A stretch of 64,000 nucleotides of DNA, from contig JAYVNY010000191.1 in the NCBI GenBank assembly GCA_043758205.1, positions 1 through 64,000 of the forward strand. The letters are read 5' to 3'. The position numbers and the translations under genes are program-made. Origin of the DNA: JANNGC01 sp043758205 (GTDB lineage Bacteria; Verrucomicrobiota; Verrucomicrobiia; Limisphaerales; SIBH01). Shown one piece after another: positions 42,285 to 51,171 of this stretch. Below the pieces are notes generated by a model. It did not search any database. It had not been told where the DNA came from and worked only from the letters and a program-made list of their open reading frames with translations. Position 1 is the first letter of the stretch. Every line of letters starts with the position of its first letter.

Positions 42285-44039
42285 TCACTGCGTCAACACC
42301 CGGTAAAAACGTTGGGTGGCCGAGTTGACGATGTCCGTGACGGACAGAGTTCCACCATTGCCGACAACGTTCGTGAACGTCTGCCACGCCAATGGACTGA
42401 GCGACGGCGTGAATTGCGCGGCGTAGCTGTAAGATGGCTGGCTCTGGAATGAGAACGTGAACGTGTTGGCGGCCTGCCCTGGATTGTAGAGTTGAACGGG
42501 CAAACCCAGAGGGGGCGGGCCTTGCAACGTCGCGGCCGCGAGAGTCACGTTTCCGTAATCAACATCGAAAAGATTTTGAATCGTCCAGCGAATGTGAAGG
42601 CGTTGTCCGGCGGAAGCCGCCGCGTAGTTCAGTGTGTAAATCACGTAGGAGTTTCCGAACACGTTGCTGAGGGTCAAATCGGTGAAGGCGCGTCCGCTGA
42701 AGTCGCTGAGCCAGGCCTGAAAATTTCCCTGCGCGCCGTAGAGGCCGGCGTAGATGCGCAACGTGCGCGAGTTCGTGTCGGCGGGAACCCTGAACTCGAA
42801 GCCATTCGTCAAGCCCGTGATGTAAACGCCCAGGTTGCTGTTATTCACGCTGCTGACCGGCGTGCCATCGCTCCACGAAAAGGCGGTGCGGTTGTCGGTG
42901 AAGCGAATCACTGCGTTCGTGCCGAGGCGGGAGAAGTCGGTGATCTGCGTGCCACCCGTTGCTTTGTGATTGAAGTTACTCGCGTTCAACAATCCCCGAT
43001 GCGCCCAGTCCGACGTGCCTTCAGTGGTGAGATTCAAGGCCGTAGGCGCGGCGGTACGGCTGCCCGCGAGAGAGCCGCCGCTGCCCGCCACGAAGAGTGT
43101 CACCGGCGCGGACACGCCCGCGCCCGCCAGAGTGTCGATGGCGCGCGCCGTGATGATGTGCCGCCCGGGCGGCGGATTGGTCCAGACCAACGAATACGCC
43201 GGGCCGACCGAATCGCCGAGTTTCGTGACGCCCGCGTAGAATTCGACCAGCGTCACCGAGCCATCGCTGTCACTGGCATTGGCGGTCAGCGTGATGTTGG
43301 TGGGCGCAACGACGCTGGTGCCCTCCGGCGGCGAAGTGATGGTTACGAACGGCAGGTTGTTCGCACCGGGCGCCGTGAGCGCCGCCGACTGCAGCGTCAC
43401 GTTCCCATCGGCCCGATACGCCGTTTGCAGCGTGTAAATGATGTCGAGGGTTTGATTGGTCGAATTCGCGGCAAAGTTAAGGGTGTAAAAAGCGCTCGGG
43501 CCATTTACGAGGTTGTTGACGGACGCGTTGGCGCTGTTGGTGTAGCCGTTGGCGCTGTTGTCGCTGAGGGTCGCGACGAACCTGCCCCGCGCTGCGTATG
43601 CGCCTACGTAAACGCGCAACGTTTGCATGTTGGTGCGGGCCGGGACGTTGAGACGAAAACCAGAGCCGATGTTCGGAGTGCCGTAAGCCCACACGCCCGT
43701 CGTCGTATTCGTCACCGCCATGTGCGGCCCGCCATCACTCCAGGTGTAGCCATTCGCGTTGTCGGCGTATTGGTAGATGTAAACGTAGCCGTTGCTCGCA
43801 TCGACGGGTGTGAAGTCGCTGATCTGGGGCGTGACACCGGCTTTGCGATCAAGGCTTGTTTCCGTGAACAACCCCCAATGCACCCAGTCGAGCACGCCGT
43901 TGGTGGTGAGGTTGACGACGGAGCCGGCCGGAATGGAATTGAAAGTCGCGGTCAAAGTTCCCGCGCGACCAGTCAGGGCCAGCATCGAGATGACGCAGAC
44001 CAGCGAAGTGGGGAACCACCGAAACAAATTCATGCTCAT
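42285..44039 (-). CDS. Exported beta-sandwich protein with two DWxH(W/R)GL modules
   Basis: 584 residues; ATG at 44039 chosen because GGGAGGG lies 9 bases upstream. Signal FPTSLVCVISMLALTGRA. Order: module A1 (about 33-222; VLDWVHWGLFTE, LRVYVGAYAARGRFVATLSD), one Ig-like domain (about 225-315), module A2 (about 335-510; TSDWAHRGLLNA, LRIYAGLYGAQGNFQAWLSD) and a FYR-type C-terminal domain (WQTFTNVVGNGGTLSV to RFYRVLTQ). Shorter than its relatives by two Ig-like domains. 25 bases after the stop of the upstream paralogue, so probably co-transcribed. Confidence 0.8.
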   Translation of the reverse strand: MSMNLFRWFPTSLVCVISMLALTGRAGTLTATFNSIPAGSVVNLTTNGVLDWVHWGLFTETSLDRKAGVTPQISDFTPVDASNGYVYIYQYADNANGYTWSDGGPHMAVTNTTTGVWAYGTPNIGSGFRLNVPARTNMQTLRVYVGAYAARGRFVATLSDNSANGYTNSANASVNNLVNGPSAFYTLNFAANSTNQTLDIIYTLQTAYRADGNVTLQSAALTAPGANNLPFVTITSPPEGTSVVAPTNITLTANASDSDGSVTLVEFYAGVTKLGDSVGPAYSLVWTNPPPGRHIITARAIDTLAGAGVSAPVTLFVAGSGGSLAGSRTAAPTALNLTTEGTSDWAHRGLLNASNFNHKATGGTQITDFSRLGTNAVIRFTDNRTAFSWSDGTPVSSVNNSNLGVYITGLTNGFEFRVPADTNSRTLRIYAGLYGAQGNFQAWLSDFSGRAFTDLTLSNVFGNSYVIYTLNYAAASAGQRLHIRWTIQNLFDVDYGNVTLAAATLQGPPPLGLPVQLYNPGQAANTFTFSFQSQPSYSYAAQFTPSLSPLAWQTFTNVVGNGGTLSVTDIVNSATQRFYRVLTQ

Positions 44040-44063
44040 ACGTTATGGCCCTCCCGGACCAAT

Positions 44064-46388
44064 TCAAAATTGCGGCAGAGATTGAGCGCCCGCGCGGAAG
44101 AACCTTTGGGCCGCGGGCGAGGTGCGATTAGTGATCGTCACGAGCGTGCCGTCCCCGCTGAAGTTCGTCAGAAACTGCCAGTTGATGGGGGAGAGGGAAT
44201 CTGTGAATTCGACCGTGTAGGTCGTGGCGGCTCTGGTTTCGAAGGAAAAAACAAAATCTTCGCCGACAATTCGCGGATTAAAAATGACAGCCGCAGAGGG
44301 TGTATTGCTGACCACGGTGATGCTGATGGGGCTGGAGGTTGTGGACGCGCCACGATTGTCGGTGGCGAGGGCGGTCAAACTGTAAGTGCCGACCGAGAGG
44401 TTGCTGACCGTGAAGTTGAATGGAGCAGCCGCATCAACCCCCAACACGGTTGTTCCCGCATAAAATTCCACGCTCGACACCGTCCCGTCGGAATCTGATG
44501 CAGACGCCGCAATCGTAAATGTGGCCGGCGCGCTGAAAATTGCGTGGTTAATCGGACTGTTCATCGTGACCGTCGGCAGGGCGTTCACCGTAATGGTGAT
44601 CGAATTCGTGGTCTTCGCTCCCTGATTGTCCGTGGCCACGGACGAAAACGCGTAGGTTCCGTCGGCAAGATTGCTGACCGTCACAGCGTACGGACTCGTC
44701 GTGTCAGCACCAACCGATACAGCTCCGTTGAAGAACTCCACTTGCGTCACGCTGCCGTCGCTATCGGATGCAGTCGCTTCCAGCGTAAACGTGGCCGGAG
44801 CGGTGAGGACCGCGTTGTTCACGGGATTGGTGATGCTGACGACGGGCGGCACGTTGGTCGCCGTCAGCGCTCCAAGCTGAAGGGTCGCGGCCTGGAGCGT
44901 CACGTTGCCGTAAGTGAAATCGTACGCGTTTCCGATGGTCTGCCGCACGATGAGCCGCTGTCCCGGTGAAGCCGCCGCGTAATCGATCGTGTAAACCACG
45001 TAGCGGTTCCCGAACACGTTGCTCAGGGAAGTATCCGTGAAGGCTCGGCCGCTGAAATCAGTGAGGAACGCTTCGAAGTTGGCCTGTGCTCCGTACAGGC
45101 CCGTGTAAACCTTGAGCGTCCGCAGGCGGGTGTCTGCTGGAGCACTGATCTCAAAGCCGTTGGCGGCACCCGTCACGAAGAGGCCGGTCGTGGAACCGTT
45201 CGTCGTCGCGAGGGGAACGCCATCCGACCATGAGAACGCTGTGTAATTGTTATCGTACCGCGTAACTACATTGCTGCCGATGAGCGTGAAGTTGGAAATC
45301 TGCCCATTGCCCGTGGACTTGTGATCGAAGCTGGAGGCAGTCAGCGCGCCCCAGTGCGCCCAGTCTGAAGTCCCTTCCGCAGTGAGATTGACGGCCGCCG
45401 GCGAATTGCTGCGGGTGCCGGATAGCGCACCGCCTGGTCCGCCGACGAAGACGGTGACCCGCGAGGAAATCCCCACGCCGCCGGCATTGTCGATCGCGCG
45501 TGCGGTGAGCACGTAGGAGCCGGGCTGTGGATTTGTCCAGACGATAGAGTAGGGCGCACTCGTGGCTTGGCCGATCTTGTTCGAAGCAGCAAAGAACTCG
45601 ACCGCGCTGACGGTCCCGTCGGCATCACCCGCCGTGGCGCTCAACACGATCATATTCGTTGGAGAAAAACTCGCCCGGTCCTCAGGATTGGTGAGAGCCA
45701 CGAAGGGAAGATTGTTCAACCCCGGGGTGCTCAGAGCCGCCGCTTGCAAAGTCACATTGCCACCCCCGCCGCTGCCGCGCAGCCGTGCCAACGTGTAAAA
45801 AACGGTCAACGTCTGCCCCGGTGAATTGGCCGCGAAATTAAGGGTGTAAACGGCGCTCGGTCCATTGCCGTTGTTGTCCACCGCCGTGCTGTTGGTGTAA
45901 TTGGGCGCGCTGGCATCACTGAGAAAGGCCACGAACTTGCCCTGCGCGGCAAAAGCGCCCACATACACTTTGAGCGTCTGAACATTGGTGCTTGCCGGAA
46001 CGCTAAAACGAAAACCTGTGTCCGCCGCCGGCACGCCGTAGGCCCACACCCCCGTCGTTGTATTCGTCACCGCCAGGTGCGGTGTGCCATCAGTCCAAGT
46101 GTAACCGTTGGCATTGTCCGCGAACTGGTAAATGTAAACGTAGCCACCGCTCGCAGCGACCGGTGTGAAATTGCTGATGCGCGGCGCCACATTGACTTTG
46201 CGGTCGATACTCGTGTCGGTGAGCAGGCCCCAATGAACCCAGTCGGCGGAGCCGGCCACCGTCAAATTCACTGCGGAGCCAGCGGGGATGGAATTGAATG
46301 TTGAGGTCAAAGTGCCCGCGCGACTGCTCAACGTTGAAATCGAAACGCCGCAGGCCAGCAAAATGGAAAACCGAAAAAGCCGATACAT
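44064..46388 (-). CDS. Exported beta-sandwich protein with two DWxHWGL modules and three Ig-like domains
   Basis: 774 residues from the ATG at 46388 (a TTG two codons earlier is possible). Signal RLFRFSILLACGVSISTLSS. Same order as 38212-40512: module A1 (SADWVHWGLLTD; LKVYVGAFAAQGKFVAFLSD), Ig-like, module A2 (TSDWAHWGALTA; LKVYTGLYGAQANFEAFLTD), two Ig-like domains and the C-terminal domain (WQFLTNFSGDGTLVTI to RFFRAGAQ). Begins 10 bases after the pseudopilin stop, so pseudopilin and both large proteins form one operon. Confidence 0.8.
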   Translation of the reverse strand: MYRLFRFSILLACGVSISTLSSRAGTLTSTFNSIPAGSAVNLTVAGSADWVHWGLLTDTSIDRKVNVAPRISNFTPVAASGGYVYIYQFADNANGYTWTDGTPHLAVTNTTTGVWAYGVPAADTGFRFSVPASTNVQTLKVYVGAFAAQGKFVAFLSDASAPNYTNSTAVDNNGNGPSAVYTLNFAANSPGQTLTVFYTLARLRGSGGGGNVTLQAAALSTPGLNNLPFVALTNPEDRASFSPTNMIVLSATAGDADGTVSAVEFFAASNKIGQATSAPYSIVWTNPQPGSYVLTARAIDNAGGVGISSRVTVFVGGPGGALSGTRSNSPAAVNLTAEGTSDWAHWGALTASSFDHKSTGNGQISNFTLIGSNVVTRYDNNYTAFSWSDGVPLATTNGSTTGLFVTGAANGFEISAPADTRLRTLKVYTGLYGAQANFEAFLTDFSGRAFTDTSLSNVFGNRYVVYTIDYAAASPGQRLIVRQTIGNAYDFTYGNVTLQAATLQLGALTATNVPPVVSITNPVNNAVLTAPATFTLEATASDSDGSVTQVEFFNGAVSVGADTTSPYAVTVSNLADGTYAFSSVATDNQGAKTTNSITITVNALPTVTMNSPINHAIFSAPATFTIAASASDSDGTVSSVEFYAGTTVLGVDAAAPFNFTVSNLSVGTYSLTALATDNRGASTTSSPISITVVSNTPSAAVIFNPRIVGEDFVFSFETRAATTYTVEFTDSLSPINWQFLTNFSGDGTLVTITNRTSPAAQRFFRAGAQSLPQF

Positions 46389-46398
46389 TTCCAAAACC

Positions 46399-47130
46399 TT
46401 ATGGCACGGCAGGAACAGCGCTCACATGCCCGTCAAAATAAAGCCGGTTCCAAATCTTACCGTGGACTGGCCGGTCGGGCAGATCGTCATACCAGCTCGG
46501 CACGATGTTGATGCTCACCTTGTCCGCATCCTCGATGGCCCAACTCTCTGCCGCGGAAGCGAACTGGGTCATCTCGGAAAGTTTCATCGGCTTCTCGGCC
46601 GGGCCAGGTGGGCTGGGATAACCAAATGGCCGGGCGGTGCCCGCACCGGGATCCACGTCCCAGTTCAACAGGTAAATCTTACGCCCGGTCACGCCGCCGG
46701 AGGCGCCGGGCGCGGACTTCACGTAGCCGGGGCAAATCATCACGTTCGCGGTTCGCATCTTCGTGTCCGGAGGGGGATATCCGAGGTATGGAGCGAGGAA
46801 GAAGGCCAGTTCCCGGCTCTGGTTCCGATCATAGTTCGGCTGCGCACCACCGAGACAGGGACCCGGGAGACGCTCCTCTTCATCCTCATCGGCGTAAAGT
46901 TGAAGGCCGATGCCCAACTGCTTCAGGTTCGAGAGGCATACCGTCTGGTGAGCCTTCGACTTGGCGCGCGCCAGTGCCGGCAAGAGCAGGCTGGCAAGAA
47001 TGGCGATAATGGCGATGACGACCAGCAATTCGATAAGCGTGAACGCGTTACCGGCTGAACTTCGGTGACTTGATGCTGCAACGGGTAGTTTCATGGCGCG
47101 CCCACTTTCGAGCACCGTCTTTTTTATCAT
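46399..47130 (-). CDS. Pseudopilin-like exported protein, paralogue of 28357-29073
   Basis: 243 residues from an ATG at 47130; MKLPVAASSHRS at 47094 is an alternative start. Cleavage region AFTLIELLVVIAIIAILA, then SLLLPALARAKSKAHQ and VCLSNLKQLGIGLQLYADED, ending NRLYFDGHVSAVPAVP. Clearly related to the protein at 28357 (shared LPGPCLGGAQPNYD and YPSPPGPAEKPM regions). Heads the minus-strand operon with two large beta-sandwich proteins, which suggests it helps export or anchor them. Confidence 0.88.
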   Translation of the reverse strand: MIKKTVLESGRAMKLPVAASSHRSSAGNAFTLIELLVVIAIIAILASLLLPALARAKSKAHQTVCLSNLKQLGIGLQLYADEDEEERLPGPCLGGAQPNYDRNQSRELAFFLAPYLGYPPPDTKMRTANVMICPGYVKSAPGASGGVTGRKIYLLNWDVDPGAGTARPFGYPSPPGPAEKPMKLSEMTQFASAAESWAIEDADKVSINIVPSWYDDLPDRPVHGKIWNRLYFDGHVSAVPAVP

Positions 47131-47244
47131 TGTTTTGCGCTATTGCAACGGACGTTTGCCGGCAAGAGTGGTCACGCCTTGAAGCACTGATTCACTGCGA
47201 TTCCGCGTTTGGCTTTCGGAAAACCCGCCCGTATAAAACGGGGA

Positions 47245-47616
47245 ATGAGTTTTCGTCGCGAAAGAGTGTTACTGATCGGACTCGCCGCCGTGCTGTTTCT
47301 GTGCGCTTTGATGACGGTGCGACAGGTTCTCGAAAACCAGTCGCATCACGCCGAGGTGCGCGAGGCGTTCATCCTGTCCCACCACAAAGGGAACAACGCC
47401 GACGCACAGCGGCTTTACGACCGGCTGAAGTATGACCTTCCCGAAGAACCAACCCGGCATCTGATCGATGATTTGGAGCGCACGGCAGTCCTAGCGCCGA
47501 CGAACCAGTCGCCGTCCTCCAATCTGCTGGTGCGCTATCATCTCTCCGTGCAGCACGAAGTGCAAAAACGCGTGGAGCAAAAATACCTGAAGCCCAAAAC
47601 GGAGAACGGTTCCTGA
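47245..47616 (+). CDS. Small single-pass membrane protein
   Basis: 123 residues from the ATG at 47245. A basic start (MSFRRERVLLIGLAAVLFLC) makes one N-terminal membrane anchor, and the rest is a soluble helical domain (RQVLENQSHHAEVREAFILS; LYDRLKYDLPEEPTRHLIDD) with a polar C-terminus. No known family recognised. An inverted repeat CCCGT-ATAAA-ACGGG sits directly before the start and could mask the ribosome-binding region. Two bases upstream of the next gene, so co-expressed with it. Confidence 0.6.
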   Translation: MSFRRERVLLIGLAAVLFLCALMTVRQVLENQSHHAEVREAFILSHHKGNNADAQRLYDRLKYDLPEEPTRHLIDDLERTAVLAPTNQSPSSNLLVRYHLSVQHEVQKRVEQKYLKPKTENGS

Positions 47617-47618
47617 AC

Positions 47619-50144
47619 ATGGCTCCTGGCCAACAGCCCGCGCGTGTTGCAGTCGATGGAAAATTTTTCCGTCTCGGCCACGAAAAGTTCATTCCCAAAG
47701 GAGTGACCTACGGTCCATTTGCCCCCAACGGCAGCGGCGAAACCTTTGGCACACCCGAACAGGCGGCAAAGGACTTCGCACAAATCCGGGAACTGAACGC
47801 CAACGTCCTCCGGGTTTATTACGTCCCGCCGCTTTGGTTTCTCGATCTCGCGGAACAGCATGGGCTGAAGGTGTTCGTGGACATCCCATGGGAAAAGCAT
47901 CGTTGCTTCCTCGAAACTTATGAAATGAGGGAGGCCGCGCGAGAGAGCGTCCGGGCCGCGGCCCGCGCCTGCGCAGGACATCCGGCGCTCTTTGCCTTCA
48001 GCGTGGCGAATGAAATTCCCGCAGAGATTGTGCGCTGGCATGGGGCCAGCGAAGCCGCCGAATTCATAGACCATCTGGTTTCCGAAGTGAAAGCCATTGA
48101 CGCGGGCGCGCTCTGCACCTTCGCCTCGTTTCCGCCGACGGAGTTCCTCCAGCCCAAAGCCATAGATTTTGTCACCTTCAACGTTTACCTCCATGAGCGG
48201 GGCGCGTTTGAAAGCTACCTCGCGCGCCTGCAAACGATGGCGAACGACAAGCCCCTGGTCCTCGGCGAATTCGGAGCCGACTCGCACCGCGAAACAGAAT
48301 CGCGCAAATGCGAGATGCTGCGCTGGCAAATCGAAGCCGCCTTTCGCTGCGGCCTCGCCGGCACGGTGCTCTTCTCCTTTACGGATGAGTGGTTTCGCGG
48401 CGGACAGCAGATTACGGATTGGACCTTTGGCCTCACGACCGGCGAGCGCACGCCCAAGCCGTCGTTTGCTGCCGTGCGCGATGCTTATGGGATCGCGCCC
48501 TATTTTCCGCTCGCCCGCGCGCCAAAGGTTTCCGTGGTCGTGGCGAGTTACAACGGAGCCGTGACGTTGCGCACCTGCCTGCAATCGCTCATCCGGCTGA
48601 ATTATCCGGATTACGAAGTCATCCTGGTTGATGATGGGTCAACCGACACGACGCCGCAGATCGCTGCGGAGTTTCCAACCGTGCGCAACATCCGGCAAAA
48701 CAACTTGGGTCTTTCGGCCGCGCGCAATACCGGCATCGCCGCCGCGACGGGAGAGATCGTGGCCTTCACGGACTCGGACTGCCGAGCGGACGAAGATTGG
48801 CTTTACTACCTCGTCAACGAGTTTCTCCGTTCGGACTTTGTCGGAGTGGGTGGTCACAACTTCCTGCCGCCCGAGGATTCGGCTGTCGCCGCAGCCGTGC
48901 TGGTCTCGCCCGGCGGTCCCGCGCATGTGATGTTGAGCGACCGTGAAGCCGAACACGTTCCCGGCTGCAACATGGCGTTCTACAAGTGGGCGCTGGACCA
49001 GATAAAAGGTTTCGATCCCTTGTATCGCAAGGCGGGCGATGACGTGGACCTTTGTTGGCGCTTGCAGGAGCTGGGTTACAAAATCGGTTTCGCGGCCAGC
49101 GCCTTTGTGTGGCACTACCGCCGATCTACGGTGAAGGCCTACCTGAAACAACAGGCCGGCTACGGCGAAGCCGAGGCGCTGTTGCAGCAGAAACATCCTG
49201 AGTATTTCAATGTGCTCGGCAGCGGGGTCTGGCGCGGGCGCATCTACGGGGCCGGGCTTCCGGGCATCGTGCTTCAGCGGGCCGTCATTTACCACGGCGT
49301 CTTCGGCAGCGGTTTTTTCCAGAAGCTTTACGCGCGCGAACCCTCATTTGCGCTGATGGTTTTCACGTCGTTGCAATTCTACGCTTTCGTCACACTGCCG
49401 CTTCTGTTCCTGGCCAGTTGGTGGATCGGTTTCCTGCCGGTGGCATTTCTCGCACTGGGACTGTCAGTGGGTGTGTCTGTCGTGGCCGGAATGCAAGCCT
49501 CGCTTCCCGCCGACCGGACCCGGGTGTGGTCGCGGGCGCTCGTGGCGCTGATGTTTTTCCTGCAACCATTGGTGCGCGGCTGGGCGCGTTACAAACGCCA
49601 CCTTCTGGTGGCGCAACCGAAAAGGTCGCCGGGGCATTTTGAAACTGCGGCGACGACGTTCACAAATCCGTTCTGCTTCTGGTCCCGCGGCACCGAGCGC
49701 TACGCTTTCATCGAGGCTGTTCAGCTCGAACTGGCGCCAAGCGGATGGGAACACCGCATTGATTCAGGCTGGGATGAGTTCGATGTGGAAATCACCACAA
49801 ACCGCTGGAGCACGGCCCGACTCACGACGGTTCACGAGGAACTGGCGGCAGGACGCCGGTTTTTCCGCTGCCGCCTCGACACCCGATCATCTTGGACAAG
49901 CTGGTTGCTGATCACCCTGTTGGCACTCGCCAGTTCATTCGCCGTCCTCCTGTTCCGCGAACAACTGCCTTACGTTTGGTTCGCCCTCGCCCTCGTGCCG
50001 ATGGCGCTCCTGTTCGTGGCCACGGAGGAACGTGACCAGAGCGAAGCGATCGCCGCCTTGGTCGCCACGGCAGCCCGCCGACTTGGATTTGAGGATTGGC
50101 ACGGCGAACCTTCGCAACACCCGGCCAGCATCACGGCTTCCTGA
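47619..50144 (+). CDS. Glycoside hydrolase - family 2 glycosyltransferase fusion
   Basis: 841 residues. Residues about 1-290 form a GH2/GH5-like TIM barrel: VRVAVDGKFFRLGHEKFIPKGVTYGP-type entry (residues about 9-34), candidate acid/base E132 in SVANEIPAE and nucleophile E217 in LVLGEFGAD. Residues about 303-560 are a GT2 domain: VSVVVASYNGAVTLRTCLQS, D338-D339 in LVDDGSTD, D385-S-D387 in FTDSDCR, and GCNMAFYKWALD. Hydrophobic segments follow (about 570-630 and 755-780), then a cytoplasmic tail. It may be a processive surface-polysaccharide synthase with a built-in lyase/hydrolase arm. No signal peptide; the hydrolase part would be cytoplasmic unless topology is unusual. Confidence 0.85.
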   Translation: MAPGQQPARVAVDGKFFRLGHEKFIPKGVTYGPFAPNGSGETFGTPEQAAKDFAQIRELNANVLRVYYVPPLWFLDLAEQHGLKVFVDIPWEKHRCFLETYEMREAARESVRAAARACAGHPALFAFSVANEIPAEIVRWHGASEAAEFIDHLVSEVKAIDAGALCTFASFPPTEFLQPKAIDFVTFNVYLHERGAFESYLARLQTMANDKPLVLGEFGADSHRETESRKCEMLRWQIEAAFRCGLAGTVLFSFTDEWFRGGQQITDWTFGLTTGERTPKPSFAAVRDAYGIAPYFPLARAPKVSVVVASYNGAVTLRTCLQSLIRLNYPDYEVILVDDGSTDTTPQIAAEFPTVRNIRQNNLGLSAARNTGIAAATGEIVAFTDSDCRADEDWLYYLVNEFLRSDFVGVGGHNFLPPEDSAVAAAVLVSPGGPAHVMLSDREAEHVPGCNMAFYKWALDQIKGFDPLYRKAGDDVDLCWRLQELGYKIGFAASAFVWHYRRSTVKAYLKQQAGYGEAEALLQQKHPEYFNVLGSGVWRGRIYGAGLPGIVLQRAVIYHGVFGSGFFQKLYAREPSFALMVFTSLQFYAFVTLPLLFLASWWIGFLPVAFLALGLSVGVSVVAGMQASLPADRTRVWSRALVALMFFLQPLVRGWARYKRHLLVAQPKRSPGHFETAATTFTNPFCFWSRGTERYAFIEAVQLELAPSGWEHRIDSGWDEFDVEITTNRWSTARLTTVHEELAAGRRFFRCRLDTRSSWTSWLLITLLALASSFAVLLFREQLPYVWFALALVPMALLFVATEERDQSEAIAALVATAARRLGFEDWHGEPSQHPASITAS

Positions 50145-50240
50145 CTTCGAGCCGGTAGAACGTTGCGGGCGAGTTCACTGGATTCGTGAAGCTCTGCACG
50201 GGTGCCGACAGTGGCCTTGCCCCGATGTGATGGACAGGTA
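50131..50240 (-). pseudogene. C-terminal relic of an FYR-type exported protein
   Basis: A minus-strand frame reads LSAPVQSFTNPVNSPATFYR, LEVRKP and stops at 50131, overlapping the end of the fusion gene by 14 bases. TFYRLE is the usual end of Verrucomicrobiota exported proteins of the kind seen at 36465, 40512, 42285 and 44064. No start and no upstream part were found. Confidence 0.45.
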
Positions 50241-50310
50241 TTGGGTGAGTGTGTGAGCTGGGGAGCACACACATGAACAACCCAAGCAAACGAAAATACA
50301 AACGCTACGG

Positions 50311-50876
50311 TCATCTTCGAGCGCAAGGCGTACGTCGAAAAAGTGTTTTCGGCGCTCGGCGCTCTCAAGCTGCGCTACTGGATTCACGAGGGCTTGAAGC
50401 TGCACAGCCGGGAAATTCGCCAATAGATCGGGCCATTCACGTTCTTGCATCACCCGGAGAAGCGATCCCGCTTCATTGCGTGCGTGAGCGGATTGATTAC
50501 CGCCATCCCCTTCACGCTGATGGTGTCAGCGGTGCGCAAGCAGGAGCATCGTGATCGCTACGGAGCGGAGGCCATGAATCGTTACGACCTGGCCCTCGAA
50601 TCCGTGATGGATCGCGTCCATCATTTCCTGCGGCTCGAAAACGAGACGGGCCTTCCTCTCGTCGCGGAAGCGCGCGGGCGGAACGAGGACAGGGCTTTGG
50701 AAAATGTCTTCCTGCGGATTCTCTTCTCGGGTACGCGGACCCTGGGCCGTGAGAAGTTTCAGGATTTGACCTGCCCGCTGGTGTTTCGTTCCAAGCGCGA
50801 CAACATCGCGGGCATCCAGGTCGCCGACTTGTGCGCGTATCCGTGCGCGCGGCATGTTCTGGAGTGTAGAGGTCGT
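50311..50876 (+). pseudogene. DUF3800 protein relic
   Basis: Frame: VIFERKAYVEKVFSALGALK, LRYWIHEGLKLHSREIRQ, in-frame TAG at 50424, then IGPFTFLHHPEKRSRFIACV, MVSAVRKQEHRDRYGAEAMN, EARGRNEDRALENVFL, CPLVFRSKRDNIAGIQVADL and CAYPCARHVLE. This is the DUF3800 family (RNase H-like; IAGIQVADL is its signature). The N-terminal start with its first Asp is missing, the stop interrupts it, and the 3' end runs into an integrase fragment. Non-functional. Confidence 0.85.
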
Positions 50877-51171
50877 TCATGGCTTGGGAGGAATGGCCGG
50901 TCAGCTTCATGCGGATTTCCCCGGCCATGCCGGCATTCGCCAGTGCGGAATTAAAACTGTGCCGGAGGGAATGGAAGGTCCGCTTGGAGAACAGATGCGT
51001 CCCTTTGCCGGCGACGGTCATGGGATCAAGGCCCGCCCTCATGACGATGCGTTTGAAGCCCTCGCTCAGTCCGTGATTGCCTCCCAGCCCATTGTTCGCA
51101 AGGGCAGGGCCGAGGAACCCCTCGGTCCCGAATTGGGAGAGACCCGCGAAGCCCATCGGCACGCTGCTCAA
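50865..51171 (-). pseudogene. Tyrosine recombinase/integrase, C-terminal fragment
   Basis: Reads KGTHLFSKRTFHSLRHSFNS, ALANAGMAGEIRMKLTGHSS and QAMNDLYT with the catalytic H-x-x-R, second His and Tyr of the tyrosine-recombinase core. The N-terminal half is absent, and after NDLYT the frame continues with unrelated codons. A trace of past integration next to the copper genes. Confidence 0.75.

Noticed and set aside
47140..47165. Sigma-54-like TTGC...GGC pairs upstream of the pseudopilin gene on minus
   Set aside because: GG to GC spacing is 12-13 bases, not 10, which sigma-54 does not tolerate.
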